In this document: in pieces, positions 36,943-47,721 of the stretch | Numbering within the stretch: position 1 is the first letter of the stretch | Layout of the letters: each line of letters opens with the position of its first letter | Assembly (NCBI RefSeq): GCF_018986735.1 | Contig: NZ_CP065521.1 | Coordinates: forward strand, 2,108,001 to 2,172,000 | DNA length: 64,000 nucleotides | Source of the DNA: Schaalia sp. 19OD2882 | Lineage (GTDB): Bacteria; Actinomycetota; Actinomycetes; Actinomycetales; Actinomycetaceae | Reading direction: 5' to 3' | Notes under the pieces: model-generated | Databases searched by the model: none | What the model saw: only the letters and a program-made list of their open reading frames with translations | What the model was told of the DNA's origin: nothing | Made by a program: the position numbers and the translations under genes

Positions 36943-37752
36943 ATGGAGATCCAGCGGGCCTTTGCAGACACCGACCAGCCCAAGGGGACCGTGCTGCTCT
37001 CGCACGGTTTCGCGGAGCACATGGGCCGTTACCTGCCCCTGCGCCGGGCCCTGGTCGAGTCGGGTTACGACATCGCCTTCTACGACCACGCCTGCCACGG
37101 CACGGCGCCGGGTCCCAGGGCGTGCGTGGACGTCGGTCGGCTGATCCGCGACCACGTGAGGGCCCGCCGCGAGGTCCTCACCCGGGCGCGCTCCTCGCGC
37201 CTGTTCCTCTTCGGGCACTCGATGGGCGGCCTCGTCACGGCCGCCTCGACCCTGGTGGACCCCATCGGCGTACGCGGCGTGGTCCTCACGGGTCCGGCCG
37301 TGGCCCCCTTGCCCGCCGTCCCCGTCGAGGTCGCCCGCGCGATGACGAAGGCCGCGCGCCTGACCCCCGGGGTGCAGGTGCGTCCTGCGGTTCCCGATCC
37401 GCAGGACTCGAAGCTCTCCCGCGACCCGGAGGTCCAGCGGGCCTTCAACGCCGACCCCCTGTGCCACCAGGGCGGCATCGTCATGCTCACGGCCTCGACG
37501 ATGGTGGTCCAGGCGCATGAGACGATGCGCCGCGCGAATCGGTGGCGGGCCCCACTGCTCGTCTTCCACGGGAACCAGGACGAGTTGTGCGACCTGGAAG
37601 GCTCGCGGGAGTTCGTCCGCCGCGCCGTGAGCGCCCACCCCGGCGTGGACGTGCATCTGAGGGTCGTCGACGGCGCCCGCCACGAGGTCCTCAACGAGCC
37701 CGAGGGCCCCAGCATCATGCGCGACATGGTCCTGTGGCTGGACGCCCACTGA
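36943..37752 (+). CDS. Alpha/beta hydrolase, monoacylglycerol-lipase type
   Basis: 269 aa. The hydrolase triad is complete: Ser93 in GHSMGG, Asp213 in GNQDELCD and His247 in GARHEVL. The oxyanion segment SHGFAEHMGRY matches serine aminopeptidase S33/monoacylglycerol lipases. No signal peptide, so probably cytoplasmic or membrane-associated. Its stop overlaps the next start by one base (TGATG), so it is co-translated with the deaminase-like gene. Substrate uncertain. Confidence 0.85.
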   Translation: MEIQRAFADTDQPKGTVLLSHGFAEHMGRYLPLRRALVESGYDIAFYDHACHGTAPGPRACVDVGRLIRDHVRARREVLTRARSSRLFLFGHSMGGLVTAASTLVDPIGVRGVVLTGPAVAPLPAVPVEVARAMTKAARLTPGVQVRPAVPDPQDSKLSRDPEVQRAFNADPLCHQGGIVMLTASTMVVQAHETMRRANRWRAPLLVFHGNQDELCDLEGSREFVRRAVSAHPGVDVHLRVVDGARHEVLNEPEGPSIMRDMVLWLDAH

Positions 37753-38855
37753 TGGGTCCGATACCTCCCTCGCTCACCACGGCCCCACCGACCCCTCCGG
37801 GACGCCGTGACCTGCGCGCCCTGCCCAAGGCCCACCTGCACCTGCACTTCACGGGCGCCATGCGCCCGCGCACCCTGGTGGCGATGGCCCGCGAGAAGCA
37901 CGCGCGTCTGCCTTCGCACCTGCTGGACACGGACCCGCTGACCGTGCCGGCCGATGCGCGCGGATGGTTCCGCTTCCAGCGCAGTTACGACGCGGCCCGG
38001 TCTCTGGTGCGCACCGAGGAGGCCATGCGGCGCATCATCCGCGAGGCCGCCGAGGACGAGGCCGCCGAAGGGTCCGTGCGCCTTGAGATGCAGGTCGACC
38101 CGACCTCGTACGCGCCGTGGGTCGGGGGGATCACTCCCGCCCTGGAGATCGTCCTCGACGAGGCCGGGGCGGCCTCACGCGAGACGGGGGTCGAGGTGGC
38201 CGTCGTCGTGGCCGCCTCGCGCGTGCGCCACCCACTGGATGCGCGCACCTTGGCGCGACTGGCAGCCCGCCACGCGGGGTCCGGGCCGGCCAGCGTGGTG
38301 GGCTTTGGCCTGTCGAATGACGAGAGGGTCGGTGACACCGCATCCTTCGCGCCGGCCTTCCGCATCGCCCGGGACGCGGGGCTGGCCTCCCTGCCCCACG
38401 GGGGTGAACTTCTGGGTCCGCGCTCGGTCGACGAGGTCGTGCGCGCCCTGCACCCGCACCGACTGGGTCATGGGGTGCGCACCACGGAGGACCCGGATCT
38501 GTTGCGACGCCTAGTCGATGCGGGTGTCGCCTTCGAAGTGTGTCCCACTTCGAATGTGCACCTGGGGGTCTACCCGAGCCTGGACCAGGTGCCCCTGCCG
38601 GTCCTTGTCGAGGCCGGGGCGACGATCGCCCTCGGGGCCGACGACCCGTTGCTCTTCCACTCGCGACTGTTGGCCCAGTACGCCGCCGCCCGCGACGTGC
38701 ACGGATTCTCCGACGCGCAATTGGCGGCACTTGCCCACCAGAGCATTGACGCCTCACTGGCCTCGCAGGCCTCACGCAGCGCATGGCACCACCGGGTGGA
38801 CCAGTGGCTGTCGACTCCGCCCCCGACCCATCGACGACCCGAGGTCACCAGGTGA
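37752..38855 (+). CDS. Adenosine deaminase-like amidohydrolase
   Basis: 367 aa from ATG 37752. Zinc-enzyme motifs run in order: HLH (His30, His32) in KAHLHLHFTGAMRP, PHGGE, RLGHGVR, EVCPTSNVHLG and GADDPLLF. Together these supply the metal ligands, catalytic Glu, His and Asp of the ADA family. The usual HxHLDG reads HLHFTG, so the ribose-contacting Asp is Thr. Adenosine may therefore not be the only or best substrate. Ends 11 bases inside murB on the opposite strand (convergent overlap). Confidence 0.82.
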   Translation: MGPIPPSLTTAPPTPPGRRDLRALPKAHLHLHFTGAMRPRTLVAMAREKHARLPSHLLDTDPLTVPADARGWFRFQRSYDAARSLVRTEEAMRRIIREAAEDEAAEGSVRLEMQVDPTSYAPWVGGITPALEIVLDEAGAASRETGVEVAVVVAASRVRHPLDARTLARLAARHAGSGPASVVGFGLSNDERVGDTASFAPAFRIARDAGLASLPHGGELLGPRSVDEVVRALHPHRLGHGVRTTEDPDLLRRLVDAGVAFEVCPTSNVHLGVYPSLDQVPLPVLVEAGATIALGADDPLLFHSRLLAQYAAARDVHGFSDAQLAALAHQSIDASLASQASRSAWHHRVDQWLSTPPPTHRRPEVTR

Positions 38856-39981
38856 TGCCAAGGGCCACGGGCTCGGGGACCAAGGTGATGCCCCACGCGT
38901 CCTCGACCCCGGTGATGACGGCGCGCGCCAGGGCCTCGACGTCTGCGGCGCTGGCCCCTCCCCTGTTCGTCAGTGCCAGGACGTGCTTGGTGGACAGGCT
39001 CGCACGTGCCACGCCCCGGTCGTCGCACACCGATTCCGGCGCCCACCCCTTGGGGAGGCCCGCGTGGTCGATGAGCCACGCGGCGGAGGTCTTGACCTGC
39101 CCGTGCGCAGTCGGGAAGCGAGGGGCGCCCTCCGGCAGGAGGCGCTCGGCGGCTTCCGGGTCGAGCACGGGGTTGGTGAAGAAGGAGCCTGCGCTCCACG
39201 TGTCGTGGTCGGCGGCGTCCAGGACCATGCCCTTTGAGGCGCGCAGCTCCAGGACTGCCTCGCGGACGTCCCGGGAGGGCGCCACCGCTCCGACCTCGAC
39301 ACCGAGGCGTCGGGCCAGTTCGGCGTAGCGGATGGGAGCGGAGTGGCCCGTGGCGGCAAGACCGAAGGTGGCCTCGAGGACCGCCCAGCGGCCGGTCGGC
39401 CCCCACAGGCGCCCGCCTCGTGCGGGCGAGGGGTTCTCCAGGGAGCGTTTGAGGACGGACATGCGGTACCCGAAGTCCAGTTCCGCGGCCTCCAGGGTGA
39501 CGACCCTTTCCGCGAAGCGGTCCCATGCACGCAGGTGGACCAGGGTGTCGGCCACCTCCGCCCCGTAGGCGCCGACGTTCTGGACGGGGGCGGCGCCGAC
39601 GCTGCCGGGGATGCCCGAGAGCGCCTCCAGTCCGGACAGGCCCTGCTCGACGCTGTGGGCGACCAAGGCGTCCCAGGGGGTGCCTGCGGTCGCGGTGACC
39701 AGGACGGGGTCGCAGATGGGGCCGGCGCCCTGCGCCTGGGAGTGGGTGATTTCGCCTCGCAGGTCGCGCACGACCACCCCGGGGAAGGGCGAGTCGGAGG
39801 CGAGGAGATTCGAACCTCCCCCCAGGACGAGGCACGGGGTGCCCGCGGCGTCGGCCCGGCTCACCGCTTCGACCAGGGCGCTCTCGGTGTCGGCTTCGAC
39901 GAGGCGGGCCACTGGGCCACCGACCCTGAAGGTCGTCAGGTCGGCCAGGGTGGGGGTCGGGTGAGCTGCAGCATCGTCCAT
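38845..39981 (-). CDS. murB: UDP-N-acetylenolpyruvoylglucosamine reductase
   Basis: 378 aa from ATG 39981; ATG 39999 is an alternative and neither has a strong ribosome site. FAD enzyme that makes UDP-MurNAc for peptidoglycan. FAD-binding motifs: LADLTTFRVGGPV, LGGGSNLLASD, and GLSGLEALSGIPGSVGAAPVQNVGAYG. The catalytic part has GYRMSVLKRSLE, SAGSFFTNP (catalytic Ser) and the C-terminal GITLVPEPVALG with the Glu. Convergent with the deaminase-like gene. Confidence 0.96.
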   Translation of the reverse strand: MDDAAAHPTPTLADLTTFRVGGPVARLVEADTESALVEAVSRADAAGTPCLVLGGGSNLLASDSPFPGVVVRDLRGEITHSQAQGAGPICDPVLVTATAGTPWDALVAHSVEQGLSGLEALSGIPGSVGAAPVQNVGAYGAEVADTLVHLRAWDRFAERVVTLEAAELDFGYRMSVLKRSLENPSPARGGRLWGPTGRWAVLEATFGLAATGHSAPIRYAELARRLGVEVGAVAPSRDVREAVLELRASKGMVLDAADHDTWSAGSFFTNPVLDPEAAERLLPEGAPRFPTAHGQVKTSAAWLIDHAGLPKGWAPESVCDDRGVARASLSTKHVLALTNRGGASAADVEALARAVITGVEDAWGITLVPEPVALGITW

Positions 39982-40152
39982 GCCGACCAGCCTAGTCATG
40001 TGGACACAGATGCTTCGTCCACAGGCCCCCAGGGCCCTGAGGGCTCTGTCCACAGGCGGCGCGTCAGGGCTCGCGCAGGCCCCCGGGGCGCTTCTAGCGT
40101 CGAGACGAGGACCGGGGGACCAAGCCCCGGCCGACACGAGGAAGGACGGAAG

Positions 40153-40446
40153 ATGTCGACCTACACAGTGGATTCGGAGGCGCTGGCGGCTTCGGCGGCG
40201 CGGGTGGCGGGTACGGTGGAGCGCCTGCGCGCGGAGGTGTCGACGATGATGGCGGATCTGACCGCCCTGGAGGGGACATGGAGTGGCGGCGCCCAGCAGA
40301 ACTTCTCGGCCTGCGTCCTCCAGTGGCAGGGGGCGCAGACCCATGTGGAGTCGGCCCTTGACGCCATCAGCACCCAGTTGGTGGCGGCTTCCAATGTCTA
40401 CGGGGAGGCCGAGTCGATCTCCACCGGACTGTTCACGGCTTCATGA
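40153..40446 (+). CDS. WXG100 family (ESAT-6-like) protein
   Basis: 97 aa from ATG 40153 with GGAAGGACGGA just upstream. Two Ala-rich helices around a turn: MADLTALEGTWSGGAQQNF carries the W-x-G motif (WSG) near residue 43. No signal peptide, as expected for substrates of type VII secretion. No EccC, EccD or partner WXG100 gene lies nearby, so it is an orphan in this window. A terminator follows at once, so it is probably monocistronic. Confidence 0.9.
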   Translation: MSTYTVDSEALAASAARVAGTVERLRAEVSTMMADLTALEGTWSGGAQQNFSACVLQWQGAQTHVESALDAISTQLVAASNVYGEAESISTGLFTAS

Positions 40447-40447
40447 C

Positions 40448-40481
40448 AGGGGGGCCGGCCCCTGCTGGGACCGGCCCCCCT
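40448..40481. terminator. Bidirectional terminator between WXG100 gene and groEL
   Basis: Perfect 11-bp stem (40448-40458 / 40471-40481), beginning 2 bases past the WXG100 stop. groEL ends 43 bases away on the other strand. Confidence 0.75.
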
Positions 40482-40523
40482 GGAGGACTCAACCGCTCAG
40501 TGGCGGCGGTGTCGGCGTCGGGC

Positions 40524-42239
<1,716 letters not shown>

Positions 42240-42258
42240 TCACCGGACCCGGTCGAAT

Positions 42259-42285
42259 CTGTCACTCTGCCGTGGCGAGTGCCAG
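42259..42285 (-). promoter_or_regulatory. CIRCE operator, proximal copy
   Basis: CTGTCACTC-N9-GAGTGCCAG, 8 of 9 symmetric pairs and the CACTC-N9-GAGTG core intact. It lies directly after a TTGACG -35-like hexamer (42286-42291), so HrcA bound here would block the groEL promoter. Confidence 0.82.
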
Positions 42286-42293
42286 CGTCAAGT

Positions 42294-42320
42294 TTGGCAC
42301 TCTCACCCGGCGAGTGCAAG
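42294..42320 (-). promoter_or_regulatory. CIRCE operator, distal copy
   Basis: TTGGCACTC-N9-GAGTGCAAG, close to the consensus TTAGCACTC-N9-GAGTGCTAA. Centres of the two sites are 35 bases apart. The -35-like TTGACG sits between them. Confidence 0.85.
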
Positions 42321-42326
42321 ACGAGG

Positions 42327-42351
42327 AACCCCCGGGCCCGGCCCAGGGGTT
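42327..42351 (-). terminator. Terminator hairpin after the LytR_C gene
   Basis: Imperfect stem AACCCC..GGGGTT with an inner GGGCC/GGCCC pairing and one mismatch, 4 bases past the stop codon of the upstream gene. It separates that gene from the groEL promoter. Confidence 0.6.
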
Positions 42352-42354
42352 GGC

Positions 42355-42978
42355 TCACTTGAGCAGTGCGACGATGTCCTGGTCTCCCACGTCGGAGCTC
42401 TCCTTGACACGGTCGATGCCGAGCAACGAGGCCACCTGCTTGGCCGTGGCCTCCAGTGAGGCGTCGCGGTAGTACACGGTCGAGGTCTCGGCCTGCCATC
42501 CGTCGTCATTGGCCGCCCGCACCGCGGTGAAGCCGCCGTCGGTGAGCTTGTGTGCGTTCTCGGCCGCCAGACCCTGCCGGCCGGTGCCGTTGAGCACGGA
42601 GATCACCGCGTCATTCTTGACCGGGGGCGGGGTCGACTGGGGAGTCTCGGTCGGGCGCGACTGGGGAACCTCGGGGGTGGGAGCAGGCGCCGGGGCGGGC
42701 GCCGACTGGGGGACCTCGGGCGCGCTCTGAGGGCCGCTGGCCACCAGGTCCGAGGGCGCGGACTGCTGGGTCGCCGCACTCGAACCGGACTGGGAGTCGG
42801 CACCCCTGTTGATGAGGAAGCCACTGACGGCCCATCCGAGCAGCGGAGCGACGACGAGGACCGCAAGGAAGGGCCACACGGCCTTCCACCTCGAAGGCAT
42901 GGGCCGGTGCATGCCCACGGGCATGTCCTCACCGGCGACGTCGAATTCGTCCTTGGGGTAGTCAGCACTCACCCTCAC
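42355..42978 (-). CDS. LytR_C-domain membrane protein
   Basis: 207 aa from GTG 42978; GTG 42972 is also possible. Short cytoplasmic N-terminus, one membrane helix (WPFLAVLVVAPLLGWAVSGFLI, about residues 35-56), then a Pro/Gln/Ala-rich linker with repeated PQSAP/PQSRP units. The C-terminal domain VISVLNGTGRQGLAAENAHKL and VYYRDASLEATAKQVA fits LytR_C, the domain appended to LytR-CpsA-Psr cell-wall ligases but here without the catalytic part. Probably extracytoplasmic; function unknown. Confidence 0.75.
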   Translation of the reverse strand: MRVSADYPKDEFDVAGEDMPVGMHRPMPSRWKAVWPFLAVLVVAPLLGWAVSGFLINRGADSQSGSSAATQQSAPSDLVASGPQSAPEVPQSAPAPAPAPTPEVPQSRPTETPQSTPPPVKNDAVISVLNGTGRQGLAAENAHKLTDGGFTAVRAANDDGWQAETSTVYYRDASLEATAKQVASLLGIDRVKESSDVGDQDIVALLK

Positions 42979-43087
42979 AGACTAACCGCGCGAGGTGCGC
43001 GGTGTCCGCCTCGTGGGCGGGCGCGCCGATTCTTGCGCCACTCCTTCGCCATCGCCATCCGCCGTCACAATGTGCCATCGTGGAGTC

Positions 43088-43816
43088 ATGACGCACACCC
43101 CTCGCCCTTTGGAAGAACTGCTCGATCCGGGCTGGGCCCGGGCCTTGGCGCCCGTCGAGCCCCGCATCCACGAACTGGGTGCCTGGCTGCGTGAGGAGAT
43201 CGCCCACGGACGTGGGTACCTGCCCGCCGGGGCGGATGTCCTGCGCGCCTTCACCCTGCCTTTCGACCGGGTCAAGGTCCTCATCGTCGGCCAGGACCCC
43301 TACCCCACCCCCGGACACGCCATGGGACTGAGTTTCTCCGTGGCGCCCGGGGTGGAGATCCCCCGCTCACTGCAGAACATCTTCACCGAACTCGAAGCCG
43401 ACATCGGCTGCCCCCGCCCGACATCGGGAGACCTGTCCCCTTGGGCGCGCGAGGGCGTGTGCCTGCTCAACAGGGTCCTCACCGTCCGGCCCGGCGCCCC
43501 GGCCTCGCACCGGGGGCGCGGATGGGAAGAGGTCACCCAGTGCGCCATCGACGCCCTCGTCAATCGCCCGGGCCCGGCCCGCACGGACGCGGAGGGAACT
43601 TCGGCCGGCGTGGGGCGCGCCCCGCTGGTGGCGATCCTGTGGGGACGTGACGCCCAAAACCTGCAGCCCCGTCTCCAGGGGGTCCCGGTCATCGCCTCGC
43701 CCCACCCCTCGCCGCTGTCGGCGCGCCGCGGGTTCTTCGGGTCGCGCCCCTTCAGCAGGGCAAATGAGCTGCTCGCGGAGCAGGGGGCGGAGCCTGTGGA
43801 CTGGGCGCTCGCCTGA
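43088..43816 (+). CDS. ung: Uracil-DNA glycosylase
   Basis: 242 aa from ATG 43088 (GGAG 3 bases upstream). Removes uracil from DNA for base-excision repair. Catalytic Asp70 in [19 protein letters not shown], uracil-reading Asn128 in LLNRVLTV, and His206 in PHPSPLSA are present. Residues about 161-179 form an insert ([17 protein letters not shown]) not found in E. coli Ung. Divergent from the LytR_C gene. Confidence 0.95.
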   Translation: MTHTPRPLEELLDPGWARALAPVEPRIHELGAWLREEIAHGRGYLPAGADVLRAFTLPFDRVKVLIVGQDPYPTPGHAMGLSFSVAPGVEIPRSLQNIFTELEADIGCPRPTSGDLSPWAREGVCLLNRVLTVRPGAPASHRGRGWEEVTQCAIDALVNRPGPARTDAEGTSAGVGRAPLVAILWGRDAQNLQPRLQGVPVIASPHPSPLSARRGFFGSRPFSRANELLAEQGAEPVDWALA

Positions 43817-43822
43817 GAATGC

Positions 43823-45253
43823 TCAGTAGTGGGAGACGACAGGGGTGCCGATCTCGTTCCACTGGTAGATCCAGCCGGCCTCGTCCACGGGCAGGTTCAC
43901 GCAGCCGTGCGAGCCGTTGACCGAACCGCGGCCGAATTCTCCGACCCACGGGGCTCCGTGCAGGGCGTAGGAACCCGTGAAGTAGGAGACCCACGGCACG
44001 TCCTTCGCACAGTACGGCCAGTCGGGGGTGCATCCCATGTCCTGGGCCTCGTACTTGAGGTAGACGTGGAAGATGCCGGTGACGGTCTCATTGCCCGCTG
44101 AGCCGTGGTTGATGGGAATGGGGCCGTGCACCGCCGTCAGGCCCTCATAGGCCGTCAGCGTGTTCTTCGTCAGGTCGACGTCGATCCACTTCTCCCCCGC
44201 ATGTGCCGGGTAGGGGTACTTCTCCGCGCCGGGCAGGACCGGGCGCGTCTCATTGGTCGGCGGGACCTTGTCGTAGTCGAAGGAGCCCTGGAAGGCCTTG
44301 CCGGCGCCGATGGCCGTCAGCAGGTCATCGGCGACCTTGTCGGCGTTGTTCACCTTCAGGCCGTCCTTGCCGGGAAAGGCCTTGGCGAGGACCTTGCCGG
44401 AGGCGTCCACATTGTCGATGCCGGGGCGCGGTTCCTCATTGGTCTTCTCCGCAGTGGCCTCGACCCAGGCCTTGACCTTCGCCTTGTCGACCACGGGGTC
44501 CGCCAGGGTGCCGTCCTTTTCCGCAATGGTCACCCAGCCCGCCTTGTCCTTCGCGGTGGCCGTGTAGGTCTCGATCCCGTCGGTCACCGAGACCTCCTGG
44601 GCGGACATGGCATTGGCCTTGTCGGCGGCCGCCTTGGCCTCCGCAGTGGTGATGTCCGGTTCAACGTCCTTGACCTCGAGGGAGACGCTCTGCGCGGACA
44701 GGCTGGACACGGCCTTGTCCAGGGCGGCGGCCAGTGCGGCGGTGTCGACGCTCTTGCCGGGAGCGGACTCGGTGACCGTGAAGACTCCGTCGGCCCCCGG
44801 TGTGACGGTGGCGTTCTTCATGGCGGGGCCGGCGGAGGCGGCAAGCTTTTCCGTGTAGGCGTCCAGCGCCTTCTGATCGCGCGAGACGCTCACCGGCACG
44901 TCCTGGCGACCGACCAGCGCTTCGATGCGGGAGACGAAACCCGTGTTCCTGGCCAAGGCGGCGTCCGCGGTGGCGCCTGCGTCAATGGTGACCCCCAGAT
45001 CCGAAAGCTTCGCCACCGACTGGGTGCCCGCCACATCGGAGGTCACGGTGATGCCGTCGGCCAGCGACTGGACCTGCGCGACGATCTGGTCCCGGGTCCT
45101 GCCCGACACGTCGGTGCCCGCGACGGTGGTTCCCGCCAAGGCCTTGCCCTCGTACTGGTAGGCGTATGCGGCTGCTCCGCCACCGCACACGAGGAAGGCA
45201 CCGCCGAGCACTGCGGCGACGACGACTTTACGGGACGTGGATTTGGCGTTCAT
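43823..45253 (-). CDS. L,D-transpeptidase with peptidoglycan-binding repeats
   Basis: 476 aa from ATG 45253. An N-terminal membrane anchor/signal (VVVAAVLGGAFLVCGGGAAAYAY) is followed by two or more PG_binding_4-like domains (ALAGTTVAGTDVSGRTRDQIV). The C-terminal YkuD domain has HGSAGN and the catalytic SHGCVNLP, with Cys451 as nucleophile. It makes 3-3 cross-links or attaches proteins to peptidoglycan outside the membrane. Convergent with ung, whose stop is 6 bases away. Confidence 0.9.
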   Translation of the reverse strand: MNAKSTSRKVVVAAVLGGAFLVCGGGAAAYAYQYEGKALAGTTVAGTDVSGRTRDQIVAQVQSLADGITVTSDVAGTQSVAKLSDLGVTIDAGATADAALARNTGFVSRIEALVGRQDVPVSVSRDQKALDAYTEKLAASAGPAMKNATVTPGADGVFTVTESAPGKSVDTAALAAALDKAVSSLSAQSVSLEVKDVEPDITTAEAKAAADKANAMSAQEVSVTDGIETYTATAKDKAGWVTIAEKDGTLADPVVDKAKVKAWVEATAEKTNEEPRPGIDNVDASGKVLAKAFPGKDGLKVNNADKVADDLLTAIGAGKAFQGSFDYDKVPPTNETRPVLPGAEKYPYPAHAGEKWIDVDLTKNTLTAYEGLTAVHGPIPINHGSAGNETVTGIFHVYLKYEAQDMGCTPDWPYCAKDVPWVSYFTGSYALHGAPWVGEFGRGSVNGSHGCVNLPVDEAGWIYQWNEIGTPVVSHY

Positions 45254-45451
45254 CACAGCCCATGCTAACGGCACGCGCGCATGAAGGCCATGAAGCGTCC
45301 ACTCACATTTCCTGGGAAATCCGCCACACATGACCATGGTCTGCCTGCGAGGACCCTCCGAATGGCCCCGTGCGGAGATAGTCTGTGGCCGGGCCACAGG
45401 CCCCGTCCTCGCACATGGGGGATGCTGAACGAGGAGAAGGAGGAGCCTCCG

Positions 45452-46768
45452 ATGAGCGACCCACGAGTCCTGCTCGTACCCGGAGGCACCGGCATCGGCG
45501 CCGTCGCCCTGGCACACGCCGCCATCCACAAGATCGTCGAGCTTCGCGCGGAGCGCCTTGCCGATCCCGACCACCGTGCGCCCCACACGATCGCGGTCGT
45601 ACGTGACCCCGCTCTGGTCCCGCCCTCGTCACTGAGGACCGCGGCCATGGGCCTCGAAGAGGCTTTCCCCGCCGACGCCTTCCCCGAGGTCGTCCCCCAT
45701 CTGGGTGATCCGGCCTTCTGGAGGGGGGTCGACCTGGTCCTGGCCACGTCGGGGTCCACAGCAGGTCGGCCGCGACTGGTGGGCCTGTCGGTCGAGGCGC
45801 TCGTGGCCTCGGCCAAGGCCACCCACGACGTCCTCGGCGGCCCCGGGAAGTGGATCCTTGCCCTGCCCGCCCACCACGTCGGTGGCGCCATGGTGCTCGT
45901 GCGCGCGGCCGTGGCCGAGATCGCGCCGCAGGTCGTCGACATTTCCGCAGGATTCTCCCCCCTGGACCTGCTGCCCGCCCTGCGCGGCGCCACGCAGGAC
46001 CCCGATCTTCCCGGCTACCTGTCGCTGGTGCCCGTGCAACTGCGCGCATGTCTGGAAGGCCCTGACGAGGTCCTCGACGAGATGGCGAAACTACGGGCGA
46101 TCCTCGTCGGCGGCTCCGGCCTGGACCCCACGATGCTCCGCGCCGCCCGCGAGCGCGGTTTGGCGATCGTCCAGACCTACGGGATGACGGAGACCTGCGG
46201 CGGCTGCGTCTACGACGGCCGTCCCCTGCCCGGCACCAGCGTGCGCACCGTCGAGGTGGATCGCACGAAGCGCCTGACGATCTCCGGCCCGATGCTCTTC
46301 ACCCGCTACCTGGACGCCGAGGCGCCCTTCCTCGACGAGGGCGGCCGCCGCTGGCTGGTGACGGGGGACTTGGGGCGGATCAACGCCGGGGGGATGGTCG
46401 AGGTCCTTGGCCGGGCCGACGACGTCATCATCTCCGGTGGGCTCAACATCGCCCCCGCGCCGGTGCGCAATGCGGTCAATTCGATGCCCGGGGTCCTGGA
46501 CTCGTGGGTGCTGGGCAGTCCTGACGCCCGTTGGGGCCAGGTGGTGACGGCGATCGTCGTGCCGCGCGCCCCGGTTGCCGAGGTCGACCCGGATTCCTTC
46601 GGGCAGGCCGTGCGCGACCATGTGGGCTCCCTCCTGGGGCGCCCGCAGGCGCCGCGACGGGTCGTCGTGGCCGACTCGCTGCCGCAGTTGCCGACCGGCA
46701 AGATCGACCGTCGCGCCCTGCGCCATTTCGTCGAGGACGAGGCCGCCGTCCGGGAGTGGCGCAGATGA
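45452..46768 (+). CDS. menE: o-Succinylbenzoate-CoA ligase
   Basis: 438 aa from ATG 45452 (AAGGAGGAG 7 bases upstream). Adenylate-forming enzyme that activates o-succinylbenzoate for menaquinone synthesis. AMP-binding motifs: ATSGSTAGRPRLV, QTYGMTETCGG, WLVTGDLG, GRADDVIISGGLNI, and the C-terminal Lys in PTGKIDRR. The short length and pairing with menA identify it as MenE rather than a fatty-acyl ligase. Its stop overlaps menA (ATGA). Confidence 0.93.
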   Translation: MSDPRVLLVPGGTGIGAVALAHAAIHKIVELRAERLADPDHRAPHTIAVVRDPALVPPSSLRTAAMGLEEAFPADAFPEVVPHLGDPAFWRGVDLVLATSGSTAGRPRLVGLSVEALVASAKATHDVLGGPGKWILALPAHHVGGAMVLVRAAVAEIAPQVVDISAGFSPLDLLPALRGATQDPDLPGYLSLVPVQLRACLEGPDEVLDEMAKLRAILVGGSGLDPTMLRAARERGLAIVQTYGMTETCGGCVYDGRPLPGTSVRTVEVDRTKRLTISGPMLFTRYLDAEAPFLDEGGRRWLVTGDLGRINAGGMVEVLGRADDVIISGGLNIAPAPVRNAVNSMPGVLDSWVLGSPDARWGQVVTAIVVPRAPVAEVDPDSFGQAVRDHVGSLLGRPQAPRRVVVADSLPQLPTGKIDRRALRHFVEDEAAVREWRR

Positions 46769-47712
46769 CCGGCTCTTCGTCGTCGCCCTCGTCGAGGCCC
46801 TCCGTGGCGGCCGCTTGGGTGGAGGGGGCTCGCCTGCGGACCCTGCCTGCGGCCGCCGCGCCGGTCCTGGTCGGGACGGCCGCCGCCGTGAACCTCGGCA
46901 CCTGGGCTCCCGGGCGCGCCGCCCTTGCCCTTGTAGTGGCCCTGGCACTGCAGGTGGGGGTCAACTACTCCAATGACTACTCCGACGGGATCCGCGGAAC
47001 GGACGAGGACCGTGTGGGCCCGCCGCGTCTGACAGGAGGGGGTCTGGTCCCTCCGAAGGTGGTCCTGGCGGCCGCCCTGGGCTGCTTCGCCGTGGCGGGC
47101 CTGGCGGGTCTGGCACTGCTGTGGCTGTCGGGCCAGTGGTGGTTGGCGGTGGCGGGAGTGGCCGCCGTGGTGGCCGCGTGGTTCTACACGGGTGGTCGCA
47201 CCCCTTACGGGTACATGGGCATCGGTGTGTCCGAACTCATGGTGTTCGTCTTCTTCGGGCTCATGGCCTGTGTGGGGACCACATGGACACAGGTGCCGCA
47301 GGCCCCGTGGTGGCTGTGGGTCGCCGCGTCCTCGCTGGGATTGCTCTCGGTGGCGATGCTCATGGTCAACAACATCCGTGACATCGACACCGATGCCGTG
47401 GCCGGCAAGAGGACCTTGGCGGTGCGTCTCGGGAGACGGGTCTCGCTCATCGTCTTCTCGGGTTGTCTGGCGCTGCCCGGCTTGGGGCTCTTCGCCGTGG
47501 TCCTGCACGCATGCAGTCGTGAGGCGATCGCCATGTTCGTCACGGTGGTGTGGCTGGTCATGGCGGCCGTTCCGGCCCGCCTGGCGCGTGGGGCCAGGAC
47601 CGGGTCCGAACACGTCCTGGCCCTCAAGCGCACGGGCCAGGTCATGCTCGTGTGGGCGGGCATCGCCTGCCTGGCCCTGCTGGCACGGGCCGGATTGGCT
47701 CTGCTCCCGTAG
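46765..47712 (+). CDS. menA: 1,4-Dihydroxy-2-naphthoate polyprenyltransferase
   Basis: 315 aa from ATG 46765. UbiA-family membrane enzyme that attaches the isoprenoid tail in menaquinone synthesis. About eight membrane helices. The first Asp-rich motif reads NYSNDYSDGIRGTD and the second NNIRDIDTDAVAGKRTLAVRLG, as in MenA. Translationally coupled to menE and 9 bases before the PLDc_N gene. Confidence 0.95.
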   Translation: MTGSSSSPSSRPSVAAAWVEGARLRTLPAAAAPVLVGTAAAVNLGTWAPGRAALALVVALALQVGVNYSNDYSDGIRGTDEDRVGPPRLTGGGLVPPKVVLAAALGCFAVAGLAGLALLWLSGQWWLAVAGVAAVVAAWFYTGGRTPYGYMGIGVSELMVFVFFGLMACVGTTWTQVPQAPWWLWVAASSLGLLSVAMLMVNNIRDIDTDAVAGKRTLAVRLGRRVSLIVFSGCLALPGLGLFAVVLHACSREAIAMFVTVVWLVMAAVPARLARGARTGSEHVLALKRTGQVMLVWAGIACLALLARAGLALLP

Positions 47713-47721
47713 GATCGAGGG

